From Heloderma charlesbogerti (Eukaryota; Chordata; Lepidosauria; Squamata; Helodermatidae): DNA of 64,000 nt. This document shows, one piece after another, positions 1 to 11,600 of the stretch. Location of the stretch: the NCBI GenBank assembly GCA_026122225.1, contig JANEZZ010002708.1:1-64000 (forward strand), in the 5' to 3' direction. Within the stretch, counting starts at the first letter, position 1. Each line of letters opens with the position of its first letter. A program made the position numbers and the translations under genes. A model generated the notes under the pieces. That model was not told the origin of the DNA. It did not search any database and saw nothing but the letters and a program-made list of their open reading frames with translations.

Positions 1-2110
1 AGAGGATTGGGGTGATAAAATTGGGTAAGATTGAGGATATAAATAGTAAATTTTTGTTAGAAAATATAAGGGTTAAGTTTAGTTTTTGAAAAATTCTTGT
101 CAACGAGAAAGTTGGTGGTGCTAATAATTAATAATGGGGGTGGAAGGTTATTGGGTAATATCCTTTTCCACCTCTGAAATATCCTCTTTACAGTTCTGGT
201 CCCCACATCTCAAACAGTATTTCAAGCATGGACCCAGGTTTGTATAAAGGCAGTGCAATATAGACACCAGGGGGTGATTTGAACTCCCCCTCTGCAGCAA
301 AAGACTCATGTACCCAATTCAAGGGACTGGACAGTAGCACCATGGTACTAGTGCACAGCTGGATGTACATCTGCATTGGCAGCAAGTGCCAACACCTGCT
401 TCCATGTATGAATCTCTCCTGCTGGATCAAGACATCTTGCGTGTGGGAGGGCGCTTGTGCACACATCTGCACCTTCCTATGTAACATGTGACTGGACTCA
501 CCATTTTTAGCCATCTGGAACCATTTGCTCTGCAAGCCTCACAAGACCTCACTTTGATAGCAGTGTTCGATGTTGTGGCACACTCCGGTCTAACCGTATG
601 CAACTCTTGGTCCTATTCCTTGAACTATGTGGCATTTTTGGTCCCTTTATACCCCCATAGGGGGACCTCTAGCAGCAAGGGGCCTTAAAACTGGCTCCTC
701 TGGGGAGCTTTACTCCCGTAACCACCCTGCGCAAGTTTCTAGTCCTCAGTTCAGTGGACATCTGCTTGAAAGTGTCAGCCATATTGGAAACACCTCAAGG
801 TCTGAGAACCTGGGATTTTGCCTTCAGGATCCAGGAGAACTCTTTGTTCCTCTGCTGAAATCCCTCTGCACACCATGGCTATTAGTCCAACAACCCTCAC
901 ATCTCACTTGCCCCCACACTTGACTGTGCTTCTATTTCCCATTTGTTTTTTCTGTTACAAATTCCCAAGCATTTGAATAACAAGCTCTTGGGAGGCAGTG
1001 CAACATAAATCATTAAACGCAACATTTAATTTGCATTTATTATCCCGAGCACAGAATTTTGATTGGGTTTTTGTTTCTAGGTGTGTTTGTTTTTTACAGC
1101 CCCAACAACAACAATCTTTCATGTGTGTTTCCTGAAAAACTTCCTTAGCCTTTCCACTGGCTTCTGAAATTTCACCCACGTCCTTTCCCTAAGTTTTCCT
1201 CATAGCATTTTGTATTATTATATTTATTATATTTCTAATCTGCCCTATAACTAATGTTCACTTTAAAAAAATGAACTTGGGTCAGGATGGTGAACTCAAT
1301 GCCAAATCGTACACAGCGTCCGAAACGTAAACCCCTTTGTTAGGACCAATGTAAAATGCTAGAAAGCAGTGAGCAAACCTTTGAATAACGATGGATGAAT
1401 CTCTGAATTTCAGTTCATCATTTCAATGAACATCTTTCTTCTAACATGCACATTTTTGTATGCATGTTTGTAACTGGAGAACTCCATTGCAAAATGTGTA
1501 AAATTGTGCATTTTGAACAATAACCGAGTTTCAGTTTGCATAGTGGTTTGAAGGTCCAAATTAGAAAAGTTCACATTGAAATGTGAACTGAATGAATCCG
1601 CCCCCCACACCCCACCCTGGCCATCTGTACCTTTGAGCGTATCAGAGTTTTTGTTTAGGCTGAATTGTAAGCCAAAAAGGGGAGAGAGAAAGATGCTGTA
1701 ATAGTCCAACTTCTCAAGATAAACTGGAGGTGTCATGCTGACAACAGATTAGACCATCAGAAGGTTCTGTGGTGTTTCGATCAGTGCTAAAAACACATCC
1801 AAATAAGTGTTGGTGTTTATATTTTCAAAGGGAGACCAGCCAACATTTCTCTATCCCCAGAGCTCTTGGAACAATCTGATTTGCACCATTTGCAGCCAAA
1901 CCAAATTAAGGCTGCATAATAGCTCGTTCTCCATTCCACCTTAAGTATTTCAAACTCCAGGCTTGGCTTTTACATTATGCCTTGCAACATTTCTCCCCCC
2001 CTTTTTTTTATTTTTGCTTTTGCATAATATCCAGCCTGAAGAAGAGGTGAATTCAAAAGCTCCCTTGCTACCTGAAGACATTTTATCTGGTCCTAATAAA
2101 AGTCTTACAC
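1..2110. other. Unassigned AT-rich sequence, no exon recognised
   Basis: This is where the last coding exon(s) of the KBP gene would be expected if they were inside the window. I looked on the minus strand for the end of S2, the fourth membrane segment and a tail, and found none. Around 1400-1600 there is AT-rich sequence with repeated 'tgcacattttt'-like words, resembling old interspersed repeats seen elsewhere in the window. Confidence 0.4.
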
Positions 2111-2245
2111 CAGTCTTCCCCAATGTCATGTCCTCCAGATGATTTGAACTACAACTCCCATAAGCTCCAGCCAGTGTGGCCAGTGGTTCGGGATGATAGG
2201 AGTTGTAGTCTGAAATATCTGGAGGGCATGAGTGTGGGAAGGCTG
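2111..2245. repeat. Foldback element (palindromic MITE), copy 1
   Basis: The two ends are inverted repeats of each other: 'cagtcttccccaatg' at the left, and 'gtgtgggaaggctg' at the right. Inside, 'actacaactcccat' faces 'aggagttgtagt'. The same foldback design recurs at 40932-41071 and 58880-59000. It is a non-autonomous DNA element by structure; the superfamily is not certain. Confidence 0.65.
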
Positions 2246-2439
2246 TATTACACTAATGTTGATACATTATCAACAGCATAACATAAAAGTAGTTTGAAAA
2301 GTCTAGGGCAAGCAGTAGCCATGGTTATAAACAAATGCCAAAATAATGAGAAATGGCAAAAGCCAGAATGAAAGCTTAAGACCAAGTAGACTGCAACAAA
2401 AAACATCCCAGGCAAGAACATTGACACTTGCTGTCTTAC

Positions 2440-2665
2440 CTTTCGGTGTAGCAATGCCAAACCCCCTGGCCCCGAGGACCTCCGGAGAGCGGATCAAGTT
2501 GCAGTGCCTGGCGACAGCGAGATCTTGAGAGATGGACTCTCCGATGAAAGCATAATTTGAATCCAGTACACGCTGAATTGCCGCCTGGTAATTCTTTGCC
2601 AAAACAGTGTCCTTCTTCTTGTTCATGGATTCGTAGACCATCTGCTGGATGGGGTTCTTGGAATT
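2440..2665 (-). CDS. KBP: KBP exon 8: S2 segment
   Basis: 226 bp, acceptor 'gtcgctgcag', donor gtaag, phases 0 to 1. It starts NSKNPIQQMVYESM and contains RVLDSNYAFIGES with the glutamate that binds the ligand amino group, then ARHCNLI and GARGFGIATPK. It leaves in phase 1, so at least one more coding exon must follow; it was not found in bases 1-2439. Confidence 0.92.
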
Positions 2666-5600
2666 CTGCAGCGACAACCATGTCTCACTTGTACAAGGAA
2701 GGGCAGAGGCAGCCCACTGTGTACACAAGCGTGTCCTTTGTGTGTGCAAGAAAGCTGCTACTACAGTTAAAAAGAACCACAGTTGGGGTTTCGTTAGGGG
2801 TGGGTGAGAAGTTAGTGAGGGTCACGTTTTGAGAAGGATTCATTGAAATCCACGCATTTCTACATGAATGGGATGGAAAGAACGTAAGATTTAAAACAAT
2901 ATGTATGTGGGAGAAACGCAAACCATCGCAAGAGATTTGTCCATCCAGGTTTTGAGTTCGTAGCTCTTAACAAGTCCGAATTTGCTTCGCTGTGTATTTA
3001 CTCACGTTTGTGGTTCTGAGTTTTAAGGTTGACACCTCTTTTTTTTCCTGAAAGGACAAGTCCCTGGGGTTGAATCTAGGATCTGCCTTCCATAAGAGGA
3101 AGAGCTCTATTTGCAGAACATCCCTCTGCCCAATTTTGAGGGACCCCCCCCCACAGCTCACCCCATTTAGCAGGGTCTCTTGACCTTGTCTGAAGCAATT
3201 TCAGTGGGCTACCACGGGCACTGGGGGCTACTGTAGGAAGGAGGGGGCAGGAAAGTCCCTTCCACCCAGTGCCTTTGATCCAGATGGAAAAGCTTCCCCA
3301 CCCCTGCTTTACAGAGTAAAATTAGCCACAGCATTAATAGAATAGGATGTAACTAGGAGAAATGCAAACATTCTCATGGGATGAGGTCATGAGCAACATG
3401 CTTGCATGTGTGAAACCAGCCCTCCAATTCCTGCGCCCGCTAGTAACAGAGCGGCCCTAGCCAGCACACCTTGAAATACAGGAGGGTGGAGGACCCTTCC
3501 ATGGTGCCAAACTCCAGCTGCCTCTGCTTCACCAGATCTTCAAAGGTCTGGATGGAAAGCTGTTCGGATCCTGACTCCAAAACGAAGCTGAAGCCGGCAA
3601 TGTATGCAGTCAGTAGCACGATGCTAAACAGCCACCAGATGGCAGAAATTATCCGTACAGAGAGAGACTTGGGTTGGGGCACTGTGCCTGCAAAGGCAAA
3701 GCAGAACGGGTTTAGCAGCCACCCTAACAGCACCGTAAAGAACATCGAGGCGGCTGAAAGACTGGGAATGCAGTGCTGAGTCTGTGTTTTAGTTAAACTT
3801 ACTCTCTTGTGGCTTGAGAACAATTCAGTGCTACAGCCTTAGTACAGAAGCTGGACACACCTTCTTAGGAACCTTGGGAGCTGCCTTAAACCGAAGCAGA
3901 CGCTTGATCATAGAATCATAGGCTGGGAAAAGGCCTACAAGACCATCGAGTCCGACCCCTGCTCAGCGCAGGAAGCCTGATTCCCAGGCGGTCTCCCATC
4001 CAAGGACTAACCAGGGCTGACCCTGCTTAGCTTCCGAGATCAGGCTTATGCTCTAGCCTGGTACTATTGACACTGACTGGCAGCAGCGGCCCTCCAGGTT
4101 TCAGGCAAGACAGTTTCCTATCCCTGCCTGGAGATCCAGGGATCAAAGCTGGGACCTTCTGCATGCAAAGCAGGGGCTCAAATACTGAACCATGGCCCCT
4201 CCCGTCTCTTCACTAATGTGAAAGCTAGGTTCCTAATTCATTTTTTGACAGCAGCCTCCCAAAACCTTTATTAGTGTTTCCTGAATAACTCGCTAGGCCT
4301 GGGAAAGATTTTTTAAAAAAATCAGAGAAAAAAGTTAAACTAGAAACAACAACAATAATAACAACAACAACAACAGTTTTCATTTAAAACAATAATGAAT
4401 AAATTAAAAATAGTGAAAAATGAAAATATATTTAAAATTAAATTTTAAAAATGAGTAAAAATATGAATGAAATATAAACATAATAAAAGATGAGAATAAA
4501 TAAAAATAGAATAATAGCAGGCGAAAACATAGGAAGGTTGCCTCCACTGTACCTCATGCTCTGCTTTGGATGGCCATCAGCCTCCCAAGTTCAGAGGCTG
4601 GTGGCCATCCCCGTAGGATTGCACCCTTACCATGATCAGAAAAGACCATGGTTCCCCTGTTTGGTGGAGAATTGCCTGATCTTGTGATAACCCTAAATGG
4701 CGCCCTGAGCCCTTAGGCTATAACATCGAAAGGCCACGCTCCTGTTATATGGCTTACCTTGCAAGGTGAAGGATCCTACACCAAACCACAGGCTGTTCAG
4801 GAATGTGAAACGATTCTCTTCATTTCCATCCCATTCACAGGGGCTCATTCTAGGAAAACAAAAGCACAGTGGCATCATTCGCCCTTCCCTGGTGGACACT
4901 CTGAGTGCACTGCAGGAATTCCCCAAGCTGTGCGCGCCACACAGGAGAGAAGGAATGACTCATGGAACCATGAGAAACGTGTAACGTAATTGGTTTAAAG
5001 CTCTTGGCTGGAGCCCCCACACACAGATATTGACTGCCCTCTGTGCAGGTAATTCTAGACTCTGGACTTCCAGGTACATAGGAACCCAGGAAGCTGCCTT
5101 ATCCTGAGTCAGACCATCGGTCCATCTAGCACAGTCAACAACGACAGCAGCTCTCCAAGGCTGCAGGCAGGTGGAGGGGCCAGGGATTCAACTTGGGACC
5201 TTCCGCACGCAAAGCAGGGGCTCTGCCACTGAGCCACGGTCTTAGTTCCCACCCTGTATTATTTTGTTTGCTTCAAATGGCTTTACGGGGATCCCATCCC
5301 TCTTGAGATGGCAATGTGTATTGCTTCCCTCACTTCAAAATGTGGTAAACCAGACCTGCTGTGTGTGTGGGGGGGGCTCCTGCTCATTTTGCTGAGCGGG
5401 GCCCCAGACATCTGCCCCCTAAATTCTGCCATGCCAGTGTAACTGGCACTATCTAGGTATCACCTAGACCACCTAGCTCCCACCTGTACCCAGGTAGCCG
5501 CATTCTACACTAGAAGACGTTTCCAAACCATTTTTAAAGGCAGCTCCACGCAGAATGCATTTCACTAATGCATGGATAACTGAGGCAGCTCTCTCCAGAT

Positions 5601-8600
5601 AGGACCAGAGCTGGCATACCAGCCTAAGCTGGTAACACGCACTCCTAGCCACTGCCTGAGCTTCCCCAGTTAGTTCTGAGTCCAGGAGAACTCCCAATGA
5701 GAAGGCCAAAATAGGATAAGTCCTCTTCCTTTCTCCATGGACCTTTTGAAAAATTTTGTAGCCTCCCCCACATGCACATCACTGAAATGGGTCCCACATT
5801 TTAGCCACCTGGGATTGGGTGGTGTATTTGAGGGGGCCATTTTGTCTCAACCCTAAGAGGTGGATATGATAATTTACCATGTGGTGATCTATCTATGTGT
5901 GTGCAACTGCTCCGCAAGCTGGGTTCTCCATATCCTGCTAAACGTTGTGGAGAAATTTTATTCTACACATACGCACAAACACACAGCAGGTGCAGGTGCA
6001 GTAAAAATGTGCAGATATAATAAAAAATGTACAGACACAGTAAAAAATGTGACTGCAAAAAAAATGTGCAGACACAGTAAAGAAAAAAAAAACACCTCGG
6101 TTAAGATAATTTTTGATATCCACAACTGGGTGTTATAGCATGCTTACAAGCACACCACAGTAAATTATCACTTGCTTAATTTTTTATTTATTTCATTTAT
6201 ATCCTGCCTTTTTTCCTCCTTAAGGAACCCAAGGCGGCGTACATAATCCTTCTCCTCCTCTCCATTTTAGCCTCACAACAACAACCCTGTGAGGTGGGGT
6301 GGGGTGAGAGGCTGTGAGTGGCCCAAAGTCACCCAGTGAGCTTCCATGGCTGAGTGGGGACTAGAACCCGGATCTCCCGACTCCCAGTCCAACACTCTCG
6401 CCACTTCTCCCTCCTAACAACCCAGAAGGGAAAAGAGATATTTCACCTGGCGGCAAGGAACAAGCAAAGGCTGGAGAGCAGGTAGGCTGCAAGGATGCCG
6501 CCCCAGGTCTCCTTGCTGAAAGGGGTCAGGAAGTGGAAGAGTGAGGCGTCCTCGAGGGCAGACTCCTTCTCAAGCAAAATACCGATGCCGGTGTGCAGGA
6601 ATGGCTGTGTGAAGTCAACGGCATCTTCTCTTGCTGACGTAATAGTTAGCGGAGCAACAGCAAGGTCTGCTTCCTGTCAGGAGAGCAGATGAGGTGGTGT
6701 CTGACAAGCCCTTCATGGTGGACTGTTTCTGGCACAATGTGAAAGAACACGGGGGGACACCCCCCCAAAAAAAAGGATATTGTGGAGTTGGAACGGGTAC
6801 ATAAAAGGACAACCAAAGTGAACAAGGGGCCAGAGCAACTCCCTTATGAGGAAAGGTTACCACATTTGCATCTCTTCAGCTTCGAACAAAGGTGTGCAAA
6901 GGGGGACATGACAGAGGCGTATAAAATTACGCATCGTGTGGAGAAAGTAGATAGGACAGAAAGTGGCTGTCGTAATAGTAGAACTCAGGTTCATCCAATG
7001 AATCTGAGTGATAGGCGGTTCAGGACAGATACAAGGAAAGACTTCTTCACACAGTGCATAGTTGAAAGTATGGCATTCACTTCCACGAGATGTAGTAAGG
7101 GCCACAAACGTGGACATTTAAAATGGGATTAGGCAAATTCACTGAAGATAGGACTATCGGTGGCAACTAGTCATGATGGCTATATATTACTGCCCGTACC
7201 AGTGGTACGCCTCTCAGTACCAGTTGCTGAGGAGCACCAGTTCTGGAGGAGGGTGCTACCGCACTCATGCCCCAGTTGTGTGCTTCCCATTGGAACATCT
7301 GGTTGGCCACTGTGGGAAATGAATGCTGGACTAAATAGGCCTTTGGCCCTATCCAGCAGGGCTCTTCTTACGCTCGTAAATAGCTCCTCCCGCAGTTGGA
7401 AATCATACTCGCTGCTATTTATAGCTTCTCAGAGGAGAATCGTAATTCTGAAAGGCACCTCGTCATTCGGGGTGGACAGTCTTCAGGGTTGTTGTCCAGT
7501 TCTGCTTGGAGGGCTGCTGGGACGGAGTTCCAGGGATCCCGTCAAGGTCAACTGAAGGCACTTAGAGTCTGAGAGGGGGCTAATGATGTCTTGTGGGTTA
7601 GTTTTGATGGCTGTCTCCACTGTGGGCCCTGGATCTGCCTCAAGTGGACAGCTCCTCAGTGATATTTGTTACGAAGATGGCCTGCCATATGCAAGTCGAA
7701 ACCTGTTTTTGTGTTGGCATTCAAGCACAAAACGTTTAAACAGGTCACCAGAGCTACAGAAAGACCTGGTCTGAGGCAGCCAATTCATACCAGGTCTATC
7801 CACTTTGCTTTCTCTCCGTTTCTCATTTTTCCAGTTTTAAGTTTGCTTAGTCCTGAATGTCGATTTTTATTTTTTTTTTAGAATTTCACATGAAAATGTG
7901 CATGCACTTTTGTGCATATTTCGCCTATTACATGCACCTTTGTTTTGAAACTGGTAAGGCATCTATCCTAGGCAACTTCATAGTGCCCTTTTCTCGTTGG
8001 GGTGGGCATACAACATGCCAGCCCACAACCAGATGTGTGTGCATGCATGCAACACACACACACATGCTCTCCTGAAACTTTTTATATCGTATTTAACGTT
8101 TTCACTTTTGTACGCCGCCCAGAGAGCTTCGGCTATGGGGCAGTATAGAAATGTAATCAATAATAAAATAATGATGATGCGAATTCATCCAGGAAAAATC
8201 TTACCTTCCTGACGACTTCTCCGATCATCCCAGACCAGTTTCCGTTGGGACTCAAAGCGCCATACTTCCCATCCTTCACAACGCCCACCTTGTACTTGAA
8301 GTGCAGCATTTGAGAAAGCTTCTCCAGGAGGTCAATGCAGTATCCCTCTAGCTCCGTGCCTCTTGCCATCACATAGGGGTCTTCCTATGGATGAGGCAAG
8401 GGAAAACTAGCTGAAAGGACATGCCGACTGCCCTGTCCCTCCCACAAGCACGTGTGAAAAGAAACATCATACATCAGACCCTACGGACAGAGCTTCATGG
8501 TTCAGCTGACCTGGTTCCCTTTTGATTGCTAGGGTTGTCAGGTTTTCATCCGGCCTCTGGAGCAGTGTCATCAACTAGGGAACTTTTTGCATGCATTTTT

Positions 8601-11600
8601 GTGGGGAGGGACAGGGTCAAACTGCATCTCCCCTTTTGCATTTACTGGGGGGGCAAGTCACCGGTGTCCCTCTGTGCTGCTGCCCTATTTTAAAATCACA
8701 GAATGCCTTGGAACAATGCTACGTTATGATGTGGTGTGGGGTTGTTCCAGGGCATTATGGGATTTTTTAAAATGAGAGCTGGAAGCACAGAGGAACCCCA
8801 TTGAATGTTGCATTGCACTGTCCTTATTCTTCACCCCATCCTGAAAATAGCCAAAATCTCTCACACGCACACTTTCTGTTCTGCGCTCTGTCACAGTGAC
8901 AGCTGAATATCAGTCAGTGCTGTAAAGCATGGGTTACAGGGTTCTGTTTGGGACTGGGTCTTTATAGGGTTTGGGGCAAGTCAGGTTTCCTAGGTAGGCA
9001 GGAATGGGGGAAAAGACCGTGGAGACCTCTGAGTGATGGAAGGGCTGGAAGCCAGATAAGCTCATCTGTACGTTGCTCCAACAAGCAGCAGATTGTGACT
9101 GAGCTTAAGTATGGTTTTGGCTTCCTTTAGGCTGGATAGCCCTGCCTAGGGATGTACGAAAGTCACTTACCTTTTAGCAGCTTGGCTTCACGATGGGGGG
9201 GAGGCGCTTTGCTTCTCCCCCCGAAGTTCAGGCGAGGGGGGGGAGGCATCCCGCCTTGCCTGGCCGAAATTCAGGCCGGGGAGAAGTGCCCCGTCTCCCT
9301 GGCCCCGAAACAAAAAGTGGGGAAAAAAACCAAAACCCCGTGATAGGCTACGTAACGATTAACGTAGCCTATCATGGCTAGATTTCCAAAGTCAGCCATG
9401 ATAGGCTACGTTAATCGTTACGTAGCCTATCACGGGGTTGTTGTTGTTTTTACTTTATTTTGTAATGGCGGCGGCGGCAGCCGGTCAGAAGACCGGCCGC
9501 TGCCCCCGCCGAAACGCCTCCGAAACGCCGCCGGGACCCGCTGCCAAGAGGGACATTCACAGGAGGTAAGTCCCATCCCGGGGGGGGGTGGCGGAGAATT
9601 TCACCGCCAATTTCGGGGGGCCGAATGCGTTGGCATTCGGCCTCACCGAGATTCGTGGAGAAATTCTCAGAAATTCTCCGCCATCCCTAGCCCCTGCCTC
9701 TATACTGAACATACTATTTGCAAATTTCACTCGGGACCAAAGTTTTGTGCTTTGGGTTAGATACATACATGAAAAATATAGGTGCCATACAATATGTTCT
9801 CAGGGATTCAAAATGAATGTCACCAGCCGTAGCAAGGCAGTCTGTGTGTGACATGGTGCCTTAGTGTTCATGTGCACTAGTGAAAAGATTCACCCATCAT
9901 TGCCACCGCCTCCACCATCACTTGGAGATTAAAATTCTGGATACCTGGGAGAGGGGGCTGAATAGTGCTGGAATTACATGGGACAGAGGCCCCCCAAGCT
10001 TTGTGTGATGGCCCACATGGTTACTAATATTAGAATGGGGGGCATGATTTGGTTAAATTGGGGAAGCAGGGGTGTTTATAAATTTCATTAAGGGCCATCC
10101 TACTCTCTCTCCCCCCCCCCAATAATTCAAGCTGAAACCTGGGGGGAGAAAAACTTACAAGAAACTCTCTTCATCTCATATATAACATGTAAGAAAATGT
10201 CAAATCTCTGAATGTGCCCCACCCCCAGACATCCAGATGTTTAGGAGGGTTCTTGCCCCTTCCTAAACATCTGAAATTGGGGGGAGGGGATGTTTCAAGT
10301 CCTCCCGTCTTTGGGGTCCACCCATATTGCAAAGATCAGCCATTTTAGCCACGTTCCAGCAACTCGCTCATTTGTAGAAAGAGTAGCGCTGAACTGTCTT
10401 ACCAAGATGGTTGTGACATAGACTGTGGGCAGGTCCTTCCCACTTGCGCCCACAGGGTCGCTGTCCTGTGGATGAAAACATCTTAGAGACTCAGCACCAA
10501 GAATAGCAAAACCACACACACACACACCCACACACCACACACACACACACAGACCATTCCTGCATTAGCAGTCACAGATGGTGCATAAAGTTGTTTTTCC
10601 AGCTGTCTACAACCAGGGGACACTTTCCCAGACTCGCATCTCTGCCCAGGAACTCTTGTTTGAATTGCTGGAGTTTCCAAGGAATATTCCCAGATGCATG
10701 CTCAGTTTGGGGCTTCACCGTTGCTCTGTGTGAACTGGGAATGATCCCTAGAAATCACCCAACGCTTCCTTGTGTCTGGACTTTGCAGGGAAAGCTGGGT
10801 AGCTTAGAGTCATGTATGAACATAGGAAGGTGCCTTATACTGTAGTGGTTTGAGCGTTGGACTGGGAGTCAGCCATGAAGCTCACGGGGTGACTTTGTGC
10901 CAGTGACTGGCTCTCAGACTAGCCGGCCCCACAGGGTTGTTGTGAGGATAATATGGAGAGGAGGAGGACCGTGTGAGATGCCTTGGGTTCCTTGCAAGAG
11001 GAAAAAAGTGGGATTTCAATGTGATAATGATGATAATAATACTGAGTCAGACAATTGGCCCATCTAGCCCAGTACTTTCTGTACATACTGGTTTGACTCT
11101 TTCCAACCAGTGGAGGCAGGTGGTTGGGAAAGCTCCTCTGAAGTTCTGACTGACTGAAACCCAGAGCAGATTCACAGCCCCACTGACATCGGAACCACCA
11201 GCCTCCACTGTCTCCAGCATTACCTAGAGTTGCCAGGATTGAACCTGGGGCCTTCAAAACACAAAGCAGGTGGTCTGCCCCTGAGCAACAGCCTTCATGG
11301 TGGACCAGCTGCCCTTCAGGCAACTTTCTCCTCCATGACTGCTCTTCTCACCGAGGATCCCCAGGAAAGCTTCCAAGGAACTACTGCTCCAAAACGGTGT
11401 TCCTTAGAATGCTCAGCCCAAACAGAGCCTCTTCAACATGACCCTTGAGACCTCATGACCTTCACGATGACCCCAGAGCGGATTCACTACCCACTCACAT
11501 CAGAGCCACCAGCCTCCACTGCATGGAAGTGCAGTGTTTTAGAATTGGAAGGGGTCTTGGAGGTCATCTAGTCTACACACACACACACACCTGCTCAATG

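Noticed and set aside
188..535. Minus-strand ORF near the left edge as the last KBP exon
   Set aside because: It ends near a stop with 'LEILFEMWG', vaguely like the end of S2, but it lacks the tryptophan pair, an acceptor in the right phase and any M4 segment.
3978..4045. A 5S rRNA gene
   Set aside because: Only part of 5S rRNA is present, fused to a CR1 tail and inside another SINE; the same fusion recurs at 60.5 kb, so it is a retroelement.
5078..5255. A tRNA-Ala gene
   Set aside because: The head is tRNA-like, but it is followed by a SINE body and tail and repeated many times in the window.
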